Notes: generated from the sequence alone by a model not told the origin. Counted from the first letter of the stretch, positions 18,992-27,316 are shown. The stretch: DNA of 64,000 nucleotides from Advenella alkanexedens (GCF_019132845.1 NZ_JAHSPR010000006.1:95743-159742); one strand, 5' to 3'. Translations and numbers: made by a program.

Positions 18992-20293
18992 ATGCAACAC
19001 CGTGACGGTTATATCATTGATGTTTCCTATCCTCTTCATTTTCACAAGGAAATGCAGCCGATATGGCTATGCCACACCATACAGACATTAGGCTGTGCCG
19101 TTCCGGATATCAGTAAACCTTACCGCTATTGCGAGTTGGGCTGTGGGCCTGGCCTCAACCTGCTGGTTGCCGCGGCCTGCAACCCTGCCGGACAATTCAC
19201 CGGCATTGATTTCAACAAAAAGCATATTGCCAGCGCCCAGGCATTGGCAAAAACGCTGAACATTGAAAACATCCGTTTTATTGAAGCCAGTTTCGATGAT
19301 TTTGCCGCAAACAATAGCGGAAAATTTGATTTTATCGTCAGCCACGGCACATGGTCATGGCTGCCACCCAAGGCCCAGGCCGGCATTCTTCAACTGATTT
19401 ACCAATCACTTGAGCCGCAAGGCCTGGTGTACCTGCACTACATGTGTTACCCCGGTGCCGCCCGCCTGACTGCCCTGCAAAAAGTGCTTTATGAGGCCGC
19501 CAAAATAACCAAGGGCGATTCGGTACAAGGCATCCAGAACGGCATGACACTGCTGCGCACATTGGCCAACAAAGGGGCAGGCCTGTTCGTGGACAACCCC
19601 GAAATCCAAAAAGAATTGCAAGCACTTGAAAAAGAATTGCCTGCCTATCTGGCACACGAGTTCCTGACTGATTACTGGCACCCCCAACATTCTGCCGACC
19701 TGCACCGTATTATCAGCCAGACAGGAGTCAGCTTCATCGGCAGCGCCAATGGCTTTGAGAATATGGATACCCTGTCTATCCCTGGCAATCTCCAACCAAT
19801 CCTGAAAAACCTGCCCGGCCAGGCACTGCGGGAAACCGTCAAGGATATGGCTCGCAACCAGCACCAGCGGCAGGATGTTTTTCAATCAAGCCCCCAGACA
19901 CTGGATGTTGAAAAACACCTCGACCTGATGGACAAAACCGTTTTCAAGGCACTGCCCAACATGCCTGCACCGGGTTCACTTGAATTCAAAACCCCGATTG
20001 GCATCATTCCCGGGCCTGCGGATTTATTTTCACCCTTGCTGACCGCCTTGAAAAAAGGCCCACAGTCCTTTCAGGCATTACGCCAGCTGGCTCCATTCCA
20101 GGCAGAGCCGGGCCTGCTGCTACAGGCCCTGGCCATGTTAATGTGGGCCGATTATGCCCACCCCATCCGCCCTGAACAGCAGCCAACGCCTGCTGCGGCA
20201 AACCTGCAAGCCTGGTTGAACAGTCAACAACTGCCTTTGCGGCTATTGCCCGAATGCGGCACGGCAAGCATGACGCAGACCAGCCAGCATTAG
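18992..20293 (+). CDS. SAM methyltransferase with methyltransferase-regulatory domain
   Basis: A 433-residue protein. Residues about 40-160 are a class I methyltransferase with motif I CELGCGPGLN, acidic IDFN after strand 2 and VSHGTWSWL after strand 4. Residues about 190-280 resemble the methyltransferase regulatory domain (PF10119), and a C-terminal helical region follows. The same architecture occurs in protein-lysine methyltransferases acting on rickettsial outer-membrane protein OmpB, but also in many uncharacterised proteins, so the substrate is unknown. The ATG at 18992 (MQHRDGY) has AGAAG upstream. It follows a TonB-dependent receptor. Confidence 0.82.
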   Translation: MQHRDGYIIDVSYPLHFHKEMQPIWLCHTIQTLGCAVPDISKPYRYCELGCGPGLNLLVAAACNPAGQFTGIDFNKKHIASAQALAKTLNIENIRFIEASFDDFAANNSGKFDFIVSHGTWSWLPPKAQAGILQLIYQSLEPQGLVYLHYMCYPGAARLTALQKVLYEAAKITKGDSVQGIQNGMTLLRTLANKGAGLFVDNPEIQKELQALEKELPAYLAHEFLTDYWHPQHSADLHRIISQTGVSFIGSANGFENMDTLSIPGNLQPILKNLPGQALRETVKDMARNQHQRQDVFQSSPQTLDVEKHLDLMDKTVFKALPNMPAPGSLEFKTPIGIIPGPADLFSPLLTALKKGPQSFQALRQLAPFQAEPGLLLQALAMLMWADYAHPIRPEQQPTPAAANLQAWLNSQQLPLRLLPECGTASMTQTSQH

Positions 20294-20404
20294 CCGTATT
20301 GGCAAATTCATCAGCACATCAAGCTGCAAGACTTATAATTGCTTTTGACCGGTACAAATTGCCGGATTATTGAACATTTACACTGTCTTGCTTAAAGGAG
20401 ACTC

Positions 20405-21031
20405 ATGTCTGCCCCTTGCGCGCTTTTCATTCTGGGTCATGCCGGTACCGGAAAATCGGTACTGACCACTCGTTTTATCCAGCGACAGCTGCAACAACAA
20501 CGCACATGGTGCGTTCTTGACAAAGATACCGTCGGCGAATACTGGACTGGCCCTTTCCTGGAGGCTTTCGGCCAGGACCCGAATGACCGGGACAGCCCTT
20601 TTTTCAAGGAAAAAATACGTGACCTGCAATATAAAAGCACCCTGCTGATTGGCAAAGAACAACTGGAACTGGGCCTAAATGTGGTATTTCCCGGGCCCTG
20701 GAGCCGGGAACTGGCTTCAGGTGCCCTGTTTTCCGCGCAAGCCTTGGGCCTGCCGGCCAATACAAGCCTGCGTCATGTCTGGCTTGACCTGCCCCACCCG
20801 GTTCGTAAAGCACGCATCATTCAGCGGGCAGACCCGCGTGACCATTGGAAGCTGCAAAATTGGGAAGCCTATATTCAGTCATTAAAAAAACCGCCAGCGG
20901 TTGAACAGGGAAAAATACCGGTACTTGATGCCAGTGCTTCACCCGATGCGCTTTTGAATACACTGGAAACCTTGCTGCAAAACCCGCCGGGCAACCTGAC
21001 ACCCCGGGACACGGTTATGCAAAAAACATAA
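20405..21031 (+). CDS. P-loop kinase-like ATPase
   Basis: A 208-residue protein with an N-terminal Walker A motif GHAGTGKS (residues 11-18) and an AAA_33/zeta-toxin-like nucleotide-kinase fold. A likely lid is HPVRKARIIQRADPRDHWK, rich in Arg. The length and order fit small-molecule or nucleotide kinases such as gluconate-kinase-like proteins, but no substrate-binding signature is clear. A strong ribosome site (AAAGGAG) precedes the ATG. It converges with the AraC-family gene. Confidence 0.72.
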   Translation: MSAPCALFILGHAGTGKSVLTTRFIQRQLQQQRTWCVLDKDTVGEYWTGPFLEAFGQDPNDRDSPFFKEKIRDLQYKSTLLIGKEQLELGLNVVFPGPWSRELASGALFSAQALGLPANTSLRHVWLDLPHPVRKARIIQRADPRDHWKLQNWEAYIQSLKKPPAVEQGKIPVLDASASPDALLNTLETLLQNPPGNLTPRDTVMQKT

Positions 21032-21045
21032 CTGGCCCTTACCCC

Positions 21046-21975
21046 TTAATACCCAGACATAAACACAGCAGGGGCAGACTGCATTTGAGCCCATTGGCGC
21101 GGCGACATGCCAAAACGCTGGCTAAAAGCCCTTGATAGAGAAGAAGCGCTGGAAAATTCCAGCTCCATCGCTATCAGCTTAAGCGGACGCTTGTCCCTGA
21201 TCATGGTGCACGCCAGCGTCAGCCGCCAATCGGCCAGATAAGCAGCGGGCGTCATACCAGTCACCTGCCTGAAAGCAGCGGCAAATGCGCTGCGTGACAT
21301 GGCGGCCGTTTGCGCCATAGACGCCAGTGACCAAGGCTTGCCGGGTGACTGATGCAAGGCAACCAGTGTTTTTGCCAACCGGGCATCTGCCAACCCCAGA
21401 ATCAATCCACGGGAAACACCTACTTTATGGGGGTGGTCCAGGATCCAGCGTAACAACTGGATCAAAACCACCTCAAAAAGACGATTGGCAATCAAGCGGG
21501 AACCACAATGCATTTTTTCAGTTTCAGCGAACAGCAAATCAAGGGCAGGCTGTAAACCGGCCACTTCCCGCAAGGGCACCCAGACTACAGGCGGTAAGGC
21601 AGCCACAAACGGATTTCGCTCTCCGCCATCAAAATCCAAAGTGGCGCAAGTGAAATCAGACCCTTCTTCGGGCGGATTGACAAACACATGAGCCAGGGGC
21701 CGCGTATACAGCAGCAAGGACGGCTCATTCAGCGCCAATACGGGCTCCACCCCCTGCATGGCAGGATGCCTTACCTGCATGCTTCCCCTGCGCAGGACAT
21801 GCAGAAACGCTCTCCCGGGTATCGCATCAAACGTATTGGTGCCACACAAGAGACCCGAATGGAACAAGCTGGCCTGCACCCTGAAGTGCGCCAGCAATCC
21901 CGACAGGCGATCAACAGAAGGCGCTGGGCTCTGATGCTGCAAACTGGACGATAAGTTAACTTTTCTGGATTTCAT
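21046..21975 (-). CDS. AraC-family transcriptional regulator (cupin_6 type)
   Basis: A 309-residue regulator with an N-terminal AraC-binding/cupin_6 domain and a C-terminal pair of helix-turn-helix motifs (WSLASMAQTAAMSRSAFAAAF and the region ending FSQRFGMSPRQW). The ATG at 21975 (MKSRKVN) has AGGTGG just upstream; a longer frame adds 17 residues. It is divergent from the exported protoglobin gene across about 80 bases and is the obvious candidate to control it. Cupin_6 AraC proteins often respond to small redox or stress signals, but the effector here is unknown. Confidence 0.88.
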   Translation of the reverse strand: MKSRKVNLSSSLQHQSPAPSVDRLSGLLAHFRVQASLFHSGLLCGTNTFDAIPGRAFLHVLRRGSMQVRHPAMQGVEPVLALNEPSLLLYTRPLAHVFVNPPEEGSDFTCATLDFDGGERNPFVAALPPVVWVPLREVAGLQPALDLLFAETEKMHCGSRLIANRLFEVVLIQLLRWILDHPHKVGVSRGLILGLADARLAKTLVALHQSPGKPWSLASMAQTAAMSRSAFAAAFRQVTGMTPAAYLADWRLTLACTMIRDKRPLKLIAMELEFSSASSLSRAFSQRFGMSPRQWAQMQSAPAVFMSGY

Positions 21976-22058
21976 GCCACCTATTATCCAGAACAAAGGC
22001 GCATCATACAAGCAACCGTGATTCAAACGCCGTATAAATTACACGCCAGGAGACCGTC

Positions 22059-22715
22059 ATGAAACCCTTTCAATTCATTCTGCTTAGTGCCACCGCCGGC
22101 ATCATTCAGTCATCAACAGCTGCCGCCCAAGAAGCAATTCCCGGTTATGCCTATGGACAGCCAACACTTGCCCAGGCCCCCTACACGGCGAGCGATCTGG
22201 CAGCACTGCAAAAAACCATGCTTTTTAGCGATGAAGACATTCAGGCATTGCGGCAAAGCAAAGCGATCCTGGCTGACCAGACCGATGCCATTCTGGATGT
22301 CTGGTACGGTTTTGTGGCCTCCACCCCGGAGCTGCTGGTTTATTTCAGTGATGCCAAAACCGGACAGGCAGACCCTGCCTATCTGGCCGCCGTGCGCAAG
22401 CGTTTTGCCCAATGGATTCTGGATACGGCAGACGCCCGGTTTGACCAGGACTGGCTGAACTGGCAATATGAAATCGGCCTGCGCCATACCCACCACAAGA
22501 AAAACAAAACCGATGGTGCCAGCAGCGTTCCACAGGTACACTTTAGATATTTGGTTGGGTTAACCATCCCCATTACCACCACCCTTAAACCATTCCTGGG
22601 TAATAAGGGCGCCTCTGCCGAAGAAGTTGAAAAAATGCATGCGGCCTGGGTCAAGGCGGTTTTATTGCAGGTCATCCTCTGGAGCCAGCCCTACATCAGG
22701 GAAGGCGCTTTCTGA
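22059..22715 (+). CDS. Protoglobin with an N-terminal export signal
   Basis: A 218-residue haem protein of the protoglobin family (globin-coupled-sensor fold without a sensor output domain). The first 24 residues form a Sec-type signal peptide (basic KPF, hydrophobic core, cleavage near TAAAQ), so the globin should act in the periplasm. The globin region (about 40-218) includes the F-helix segment YEIGLRHTHHKKN, with the probable proximal His among 143, 145 and 146, and DQDWLNWQ before it. Protoglobins bind O2, CO and NO; the role here is unknown. It is flanked by a divergent AraC regulator and a thioredoxin-like gene 13 bases downstream. Confidence 0.85.
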   Translation: MKPFQFILLSATAGIIQSSTAAAQEAIPGYAYGQPTLAQAPYTASDLAALQKTMLFSDEDIQALRQSKAILADQTDAILDVWYGFVASTPELLVYFSDAKTGQADPAYLAAVRKRFAQWILDTADARFDQDWLNWQYEIGLRHTHHKKNKTDGASSVPQVHFRYLVGLTIPITTTLKPFLGNKGASAEEVEKMHAAWVKAVLLQVILWSQPYIREGAF

Positions 22716-22728
22716 ACAGGGCAACGGT

Positions 22729-23211
22729 ATGAACAAAAGTTATTTTCCAATCCAGGAATGGCATGTATCGCAGTGGTTCAATACACCGCAACCACTGCAA
22801 CTGGCCGACCTGCGCGGTCATGTCGTGATGATTCACACCTTCCAGATGCTATGCCCGGGTTGCGTGCTGCATGCCATTCCACAAGCGGCAAAAGTACACC
22901 AGGCCCTGGCTGCCGAAGGCTTGAAAGTGATTGGCCTGCACACGGTTTTTGAACATCACGAGGCCATGCAGCCACATGCCCTTGAAGCCTTCATTCACGA
23001 ATTCCGCCTGCGCTTTCCCATTGGTGTAGATGCCCCCTCTACCCACAACCCGATTCCACAAACCATGGCGCAATGGGGCTTGCAAGGCACCCCAAGCCTA
23101 CTTATCCTGGATAAACAGGGGCATGTCCGGCTAAACCATTTCGGCCAGATTGATGACCTGGTTTTAGGAGCCACGCTGGGACGCTTGCTGGCCGAGAATA
23201 TAGAAAACTAA
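22729..23211 (+). CDS. Thioredoxin-like (redoxin/TlpA-type) protein
   Basis: A 160-residue thioredoxin-fold protein with a CPGC active site (Cys42 and Cys45) and the cis-Pro loop in GTPSLL. No signal peptide is visible, so it seems cytosolic, unlike most TlpA/ResA proteins. The ATG at 22729 is chosen over a longer frame that overlaps the protoglobin gene. It follows protoglobin by 13 bases and is almost certainly co-transcribed, which suggests shared redox work, though the two predicted locations differ. Confidence 0.8.
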   Translation: MNKSYFPIQEWHVSQWFNTPQPLQLADLRGHVVMIHTFQMLCPGCVLHAIPQAAKVHQALAAEGLKVIGLHTVFEHHEAMQPHALEAFIHEFRLRFPIGVDAPSTHNPIPQTMAQWGLQGTPSLLILDKQGHVRLNHFGQIDDLVLGATLGRLLAENIEN

Positions 23212-23247
23212 TGGCTATGGGAAATTAATAGTTTAAACAGGTTAAAG

Positions 23248-23271
23248 TTATTCACGGACTGTTTATCCACA
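23248..23271 (+). other. Two DnaA-box-like sites
   Basis: TTATTCACG (23248-23256) and a perfect DnaA box TTATCCACA (23263-23271) lie six bases apart in the same orientation in a convergent intergenic gap. No origin-type gene or AT-rich repeat is near. They may bind DnaA without being an origin, or be chance. Confidence 0.35.
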
Positions 23272-23275
23272 ACCA

Positions 23276-24109
23276 TCAACCTGTCAGTCTTGCCCGCCCG
23301 GCCAGCCGGGCGGCCGTCAAATGATAGGCGGCATCAATGATCCGGTTGCGATAGCTGGCATTGCCTTCCTGCGGTTGCAAATTCCCGTAGGCAATTTCAC
23401 CTGCGATACCCATACACAACACCCCTGCCAGCGCAGCAAAAAAGGCATCGTCGGTCACTGACAGAAAAGCCCCCACAAGGGAACTGCACATGCAGCCCGT
23501 CCCGGTTACCCGCGCCATTTCAGGCCGGCCATTTTCTATAAAACAGGTACGCTTGCCATCAGAAACAATATCAACCGCCCCCGTCACCGCAAGCGTTGTG
23601 TTCAGTTTACGGGCGGTATTTTCAATAAATATCCGTGTTTCCTGTTGAAGCGCATTACCGTCAAACACCGCCGTAGCATCAACCCCCCGGGTTTTTTCAT
23701 CCAGTCCGGCCAATACCCGTATTTCTGACAGATTGCCGCGAATGACAGAAAAGCGGGCCTGCTGCAACAATTGACGTACCGTTTCTGTCCGGTAGGGCGT
23801 GGCCCCCGCCCCCACCGGATCCAGGACCAGCGGGATTCCTTTTGCATTGGCCTGTTTGGCGGCGGCGTGCATGGCAGCCACCGTTGCCTCATTCAAGGTG
23901 CCCGTATTAATGACCAGGGCAGCGGCAATTGACACCATATCCCTGACTTCATGAATGCTGTCCGCCATGACCGGCGAAGCCCCGATGGCCAGGGTCATGT
24001 TGGCGCAGTCATTCACCGTCACATAATTGGTAATATGATGAACCAGTGGGGTACTGGCACGGACCTTGTCCAGTAAAGTTCCAATGTCGGTTTTCAGCTG
24101 ATGCCGCAT
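23276..24109 (-). CDS. thiM: Hydroxyethylthiazole kinase
   Basis: Phosphorylates 4-methyl-5-(2-hydroxyethyl)thiazole in thiamine salvage. The ribokinase-like protein has 277 residues from the ATG at 24109, which is preceded by GGAG. The N-terminal HHITNYVTVNDCAN and the anion-hole/catalytic GTGCMCSS (Cys206 region) are typical. No TPP riboswitch is visible upstream, unlike the thiamine transporter operon at 30.5-34 kb. thiD and thiE are not in the window. Confidence 0.94.
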   Translation of the reverse strand: MRHQLKTDIGTLLDKVRASTPLVHHITNYVTVNDCANMTLAIGASPVMADSIHEVRDMVSIAAALVINTGTLNEATVAAMHAAAKQANAKGIPLVLDPVGAGATPYRTETVRQLLQQARFSVIRGNLSEIRVLAGLDEKTRGVDATAVFDGNALQQETRIFIENTARKLNTTLAVTGAVDIVSDGKRTCFIENGRPEMARVTGTGCMCSSLVGAFLSVTDDAFFAALAGVLCMGIAGEIAYGNLQPQEGNASYRNRIIDAAYHLTAARLAGRARLTG

Positions 24110-24128
24110 TTTTTCTCCGGATACGCAC

Positions 24129-24162
24129 AAAATAAGGCCTGTTTAATACAAGCCTTATTTTA
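24129..24162 (-). terminator. Terminator after the 24.2-kb methyltransferase gene
   Basis: An 8-bp stem (AATAAGGC/GCCTTATT) with a 13-base loop and a T run on the minus strand. It separates the methyltransferase gene from thiM. Confidence 0.6.
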
Positions 24163-24204
24163 CTACTGTACAAAAAATATCCGTCAATATCCATACAACC
24201 CGGT

Positions 24205-24804
24205 TTACGTCTTGCGGGCAATAAACTGAACCACGGCTCCCTTGCCGGTATGAAGCTTACCTTCATGAATGTCCCGTACACACTCCTTGCTGACAAGAAG
24301 TGAATATGACGCAAACGCCTGTTCCAGCTCTTCTTTGCTTACCAGCATGTCTACATTACCAGGGCCACCGGTTCGGTACTCAAGCTGCTCAGGCGTATAC
24401 AGTTCAGCCAGCAGAACGCCTTCAGGCTTGAGTGTTTTACGGATTTGCTCATACAGAAAAGGCCGGTTTGCCGAAGGCAAATGACAAAAAACCATGATAA
24501 CCGCATCATATTCAGCCTCGGGTAACTCATGAGTCGTGAGATCGGCATGAATCGTGTGTACCCGGGTCTGCTTCAGGGCAGCCAGCTGGCGGGTTTTATC
24601 AAGGCCGGCCTGCGCATAATCCAGTGCCCAGACCTGATTGCCCTGTTGGGCCAGAAAAACCGCATTGCGCCCTTCCCCCTCGCCAAGACATAAAATCTTT
24701 TGAGGCATTGCCAGCGTATTGAACAAATCCCTGTTCTCTTTCAGGAAATCATTGGGTTCAGTACCGTATACGTACTCTTCACCTGAAAAACGCTCATTCC
24801 ACAT
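24205..24804 (-). CDS. Class I SAM methyltransferase (TehB-like)
   Basis: A 199-residue methyltransferase. Motif I is CLGEGEGRNAVFLA and the acidic residue after strand 2 is in ALDYAQ. The N-terminus MWNERFSGEEYVYGTEPNDFL is typical of the TehB/thiopurine-methyltransferase-like group. In that group tellurite or thiopurine methylation is known for some members; the substrate here is unknown. The ATG at 24804 has GGGAG six bases upstream; a longer frame adds 23 residues without support. Confidence 0.82.
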   Translation of the reverse strand: MWNERFSGEEYVYGTEPNDFLKENRDLFNTLAMPQKILCLGEGEGRNAVFLAQQGNQVWALDYAQAGLDKTRQLAALKQTRVHTIHADLTTHELPEAEYDAVIMVFCHLPSANRPFLYEQIRKTLKPEGVLLAELYTPEQLEYRTGGPGNVDMLVSKEELEQAFASYSLLVSKECVRDIHEGKLHTGKGAVVQFIARKT

Positions 24805-24919
24805 GCAAACTCCCGATCCAATTAAACTGCCAATTATCGTAACATGTATTTCGCGTTCACCATTCAGCAACATTCATTAATAACGACACGGGGTTTACCA
24901 TGATTTATGCAATTACTTC

Positions 24920-24947
24920 TTGACTTCGCTCAAGCTTCCCATATAAT
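24920..24947 (+). promoter_or_regulatory. Sigma-70 promoter of the riboswitch-terC transcript
   Basis: TTGACT at 24920-24925 and TATAAT at 24942-24947, with a 16-base spacer. The transcript would start about 8 bases later, at the edge of the manganese riboswitch. Confidence 0.75.
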
Positions 24948-24954
24948 TACGCAA

Positions 24955-25087
24955 ATCAAGGGGAGTAGCTTTCTTCCGCCGCATCGTCATTTCGATTGTT
25001 TGTCTATAACGCAAGCGTCCGGTGCCCGGGCAACATGCCAAATGTTGCAAGCAAGACCTTGCCATTACGGGCAAGGTACGTCTTCTC
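24955..25087 (+). promoter_or_regulatory. yybP-ykoY manganese riboswitch
   Basis: The 5' strand carries the hallmark GGGGAGTAGC (24960-24969) and the 3' part carries GCAAGACCTTGCC followed by GGCAAGGT, the two conserved Mn2+-binding loops of the family. A terminator-like hairpin follows at 25098, so Mn2+ probably raises read-through into the TerC-type exporter gene. Boundaries are approximate. Confidence 0.9.
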
Positions 25088-25097
25088 TATTTAAGAT

Positions 25098-25136
25098 GGC
25101 CTGTGTCCTGATGGATCAGGCCTTTTTGTTTTTTTT
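25098..25136 (+). terminator. Riboswitch-controlled terminator
   Basis: GGCCTG (25098-25103) pairs with CAGGCC (25117-25122), followed by a 14-base T-rich run. It sits 3' of the Mn2+ aptamer and 100 bases before terC, as an expression platform would. Confidence 0.75.
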
Positions 25137-25235
25137 GTCCGGTACATTCCCCTTTTATTCATAAGGAAACCGCTCAAAAAGACTCAAGCCAGATCCGTTT
25201 CTCTTTCCAATTTCTGTTATTTCAAAGGGTAACTG

Positions 25236-25949
25236 ATGCTTGAATTTTTACAAACACTCAGCTGGGCAGCCGTCTTTCAGATTATTCTGATTGATATTCT
25301 GCTTGGTGGCGACAATGCCGTGGTTATCGCCCTGGCCTGTCGCAACCTTCCTAAAAAACAGCGCATGCAAGGTATTTTATGGGGTACCGCTGGCGCAATC
25401 GGCCTGCGGGTTGTCCTGATTGCCTTCGCCCTGACCTTGCTCAGCATTCCTTTCCTGAAAATTGTCGGTGCCCTGTTACTGGTATGGGTTGGCGTTAAGT
25501 TGCTGATTCCCGAAGACGATGCCCATGGCAATATCGAAGGCAGCACGTCGATTATGTCTGCCGTCAAAACCATTATCGTGGCTGACTTCGTGATGAGTCT
25601 GGATAACGTTATCGCCATTGCCGGTGCCGCCCAAACCGCCAACCCCGACCATCAGATTGGCCTGGTCATCTTCGGTCTGGTCGTCAGTGTACCTATCATT
25701 ATCTGGGGCAGCACGATCGTCTTGAAACTGATCGACAAATTCCCATGGGTCGTTACCTTTGGCGCTGCGTTACTGGGCTGGATTGCCGGTGGCATGCTGT
25801 TGACCGATATTTTCATCGTGGAAAGAATTGGCGAGCCTTCAGGCATGCTGAAACTGACTGCTGAAGTGATTGGTGCAGTCACTATCGTTGCGCTGGGCAA
25901 ATTTTTTGCCAGCCGCAAACTCAAATCAAGTGCCAACGCCGAAGCTTAA
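25236..25949 (+). CDS. TerC/YjbE-family membrane protein, probable Mn2+ exporter
   Basis: A 237-residue inner-membrane protein of the TerC superfamily with about seven membrane segments. The paired metal-site motifs are LLGGDNAVVIA (about 23-33) and MSLDNVIAIAG (about 118-128), each with an acidic residue inside a helix. Family members controlled by yybP-ykoY riboswitches export manganese. The upstream riboswitch supports that role here. GGGTAAC precedes the ATG. A terminator follows at 26018. Confidence 0.9.
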   Translation: MLEFLQTLSWAAVFQIILIDILLGGDNAVVIALACRNLPKKQRMQGILWGTAGAIGLRVVLIAFALTLLSIPFLKIVGALLLVWVGVKLLIPEDDAHGNIEGSTSIMSAVKTIIVADFVMSLDNVIAIAGAAQTANPDHQIGLVIFGLVVSVPIIIWGSTIVLKLIDKFPWVVTFGAALLGWIAGGMLLTDIFIVERIGEPSGMLKLTAEVIGAVTIVALGKFFASRKLKSSANAEA

Positions 25950-26017
25950 GTTAACAGGCCGGTCTGGCGGCAGTCAGCCAGCCCCCGGCCTTTAGGCAAA
26001 CAGTCAAACATAAAAAC

Positions 26018-26052
26018 CGGGCAAGTGAAAATTTCATTTGCCCGTTTTTTTT
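26018..26052 (+). terminator. Terminator after the TerC-family gene
   Basis: CGGGCAAGTGAAA pairs with TTTCATTTGCCCG, then eight T residues. The rest of the 316-base gap before panD shows no further feature; a panD promoter is expected but not clear. Confidence 0.85.
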
Positions 26053-26265
26053 AAGCTGACGCAATTTAACTGAAAATTTTCTGCCATTATGCCTGACAGA
26101 CCCAAAAAATTGCTCAGCAAATCATATAATTAGCCCTGTCCAATTTATATTTGCACTCCCCCTCCCCTCATTATCATTAAGATTTTCCCTCCACAGGGGG
26201 CACCATGCATCTATATTTTTCAACAAATACCGCAGTATTGTGTTTTGTATAAAGGTAACAAACAA

Positions 26266-26649
26266 ATGTTTCGAATGATGATGAATAGCAAAATTCACCG
26301 CGCTCAAGTGACCGAGGCGAATTTGGACTATGTCGGCTCTGTAACCATCGACCAGGACATCCTGGACGCCGTTGGCATGCTGGCCAATGAAAAGGTGCAT
26401 ATTGTCAATAACAATAACGGTGCCCGTCTTGAAACCTATATTATCCCCGGCAAGCGGGGCAGTGGCGTGATTTGCCTTAATGGTGCGGCAGCCCGCCTGG
26501 TTCAGAAAGGCGATATTGTCATTATCATGTCTTATGTTTATGTTGATGCCAAGGAAGCCGAAACCCATCAACCCAAAGTGGCCATCATGGGTAAAAACAA
26601 CCGCATCAAGGAAATTATCGGGGCTGAACCCGAAGCCACCATTATGTAG
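26266..26649 (+). CDS. panD: Aspartate 1-decarboxylase
   Basis: Makes beta-alanine from aspartate for pantothenate and CoA synthesis. It is a pyruvoyl enzyme of 127 residues. The self-cleavage site is between Gly24 and Ser25 (YVGSVTID), and the substrate-binding NGAAARL segment is present. The ATG at 26266 (MFRMMMNSK) fits the family N-terminus; an upstream TTG does not. An IS relic lies directly downstream. Confidence 0.96.
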   Translation: MFRMMMNSKIHRAQVTEANLDYVGSVTIDQDILDAVGMLANEKVHIVNNNNGARLETYIIPGKRGSGVICLNGAAARLVQKGDIVIIMSYVYVDAKEAETHQPKVAIMGKNNRIKEIIGAEPEATIM

Positions 26650-26705
26650 TTTTGTTTTTCATGGCCTGGGAACACACTGCATTGCATTGCCTGGCCAGTT
26701 GCACT

Positions 26706-26745
26706 TGACATCCTCGCCCACCTGAAGGAGGGCGATTCCTACGGC
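26706..26745 (-). mobile_element. IS200/IS605-type right end with omegaRNA-like hairpin
   Basis: Downstream of the tnpB relic, TCGCCC (26714-26719) pairs with GGGCGA (26730-26735) around an inner CCT/AGG pair. The minus-strand reading GGAATCGCCC...GGCGAGGATGTCAA is the usual right-end layout of these elements. In intact elements it doubles as the guide-RNA scaffold for TnpB. Confidence 0.6.
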
Positions 26746-27255
26746 GCTAAACAAGGGCGACCCCCTGTCTAGTCGCTTCGGCGGATTCCTGCTTCGCTGG
26801 ACGGTCTGACTGCACCCTTCCTCCACAGGCCAACACGGCATGCCCTGCCGCTAAGATATTGATCGCGCCGACCAAATCGGCGTTTTCCTCAAATCCACAC
26901 TCGATGCAGGCAAAGCGGGCTTGCGTCTGGCGATTGTCTGCCGGCGGAACTCGAACCAGCCCTGATCGAGAATCGACTGGTTGAGGCCCGACTTGGCCTT
27001 GACGTTGCGCCCCGGCGCTTCCGCACTTCCCGCGACGGATATTGCCGATCTTCTGGTGGCACTTCGTGACTTTGGTTTTTGCCTTCTTCCAGTTGTTGCT
27101 GAATTTCGTTTTACGCGACATGGCTCGTTGATAACGAGCCAGCCGCCCTTGCTGGACACGGTAATGTTCTTCGGCCTGCCCTGTTCGGCGGCTTCGCCTA
27201 AAGGTTGCAGCGCAACCAAATCACTTGGACGAGGTTTGTCGCGCATTCCGATCAA
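26745..27255 (-). pseudogene. Decayed tnpB of an IS200/IS605-family element
   Basis: Pieces of one TnpB protein appear in order but in different frames. RPKNITVSSKGGW comes from about 27170. SRKTKFSNNWKKAKTKV comes from 27120. SVAGSAEAPGRNVKAK and SGLNQSILDQGWFEFRR come from about 27035-26945. The zinc-ribbon end FACIECGFEENADLVGAINI and ILAAGHAVLACGG lies at about 26915-26830. At least three frameshifts and an internal loss of the RuvC-like middle make it inactive. No complete tnpA is nearby. Confidence 0.85.
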
Positions 27256-27316
27256 ATATCAAAACCCTTTTTATTTTCCCATGCACGCCTGATGAACTAC
27301 CCACAACCTCTTTAGC

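Noticed and set aside
26851..27255. Intact 134-codon gene
   Set aside because: The protein is a TnpB fragment in one of several frames. Neighbouring fragments continue it in other frames, so it is a pseudogene.
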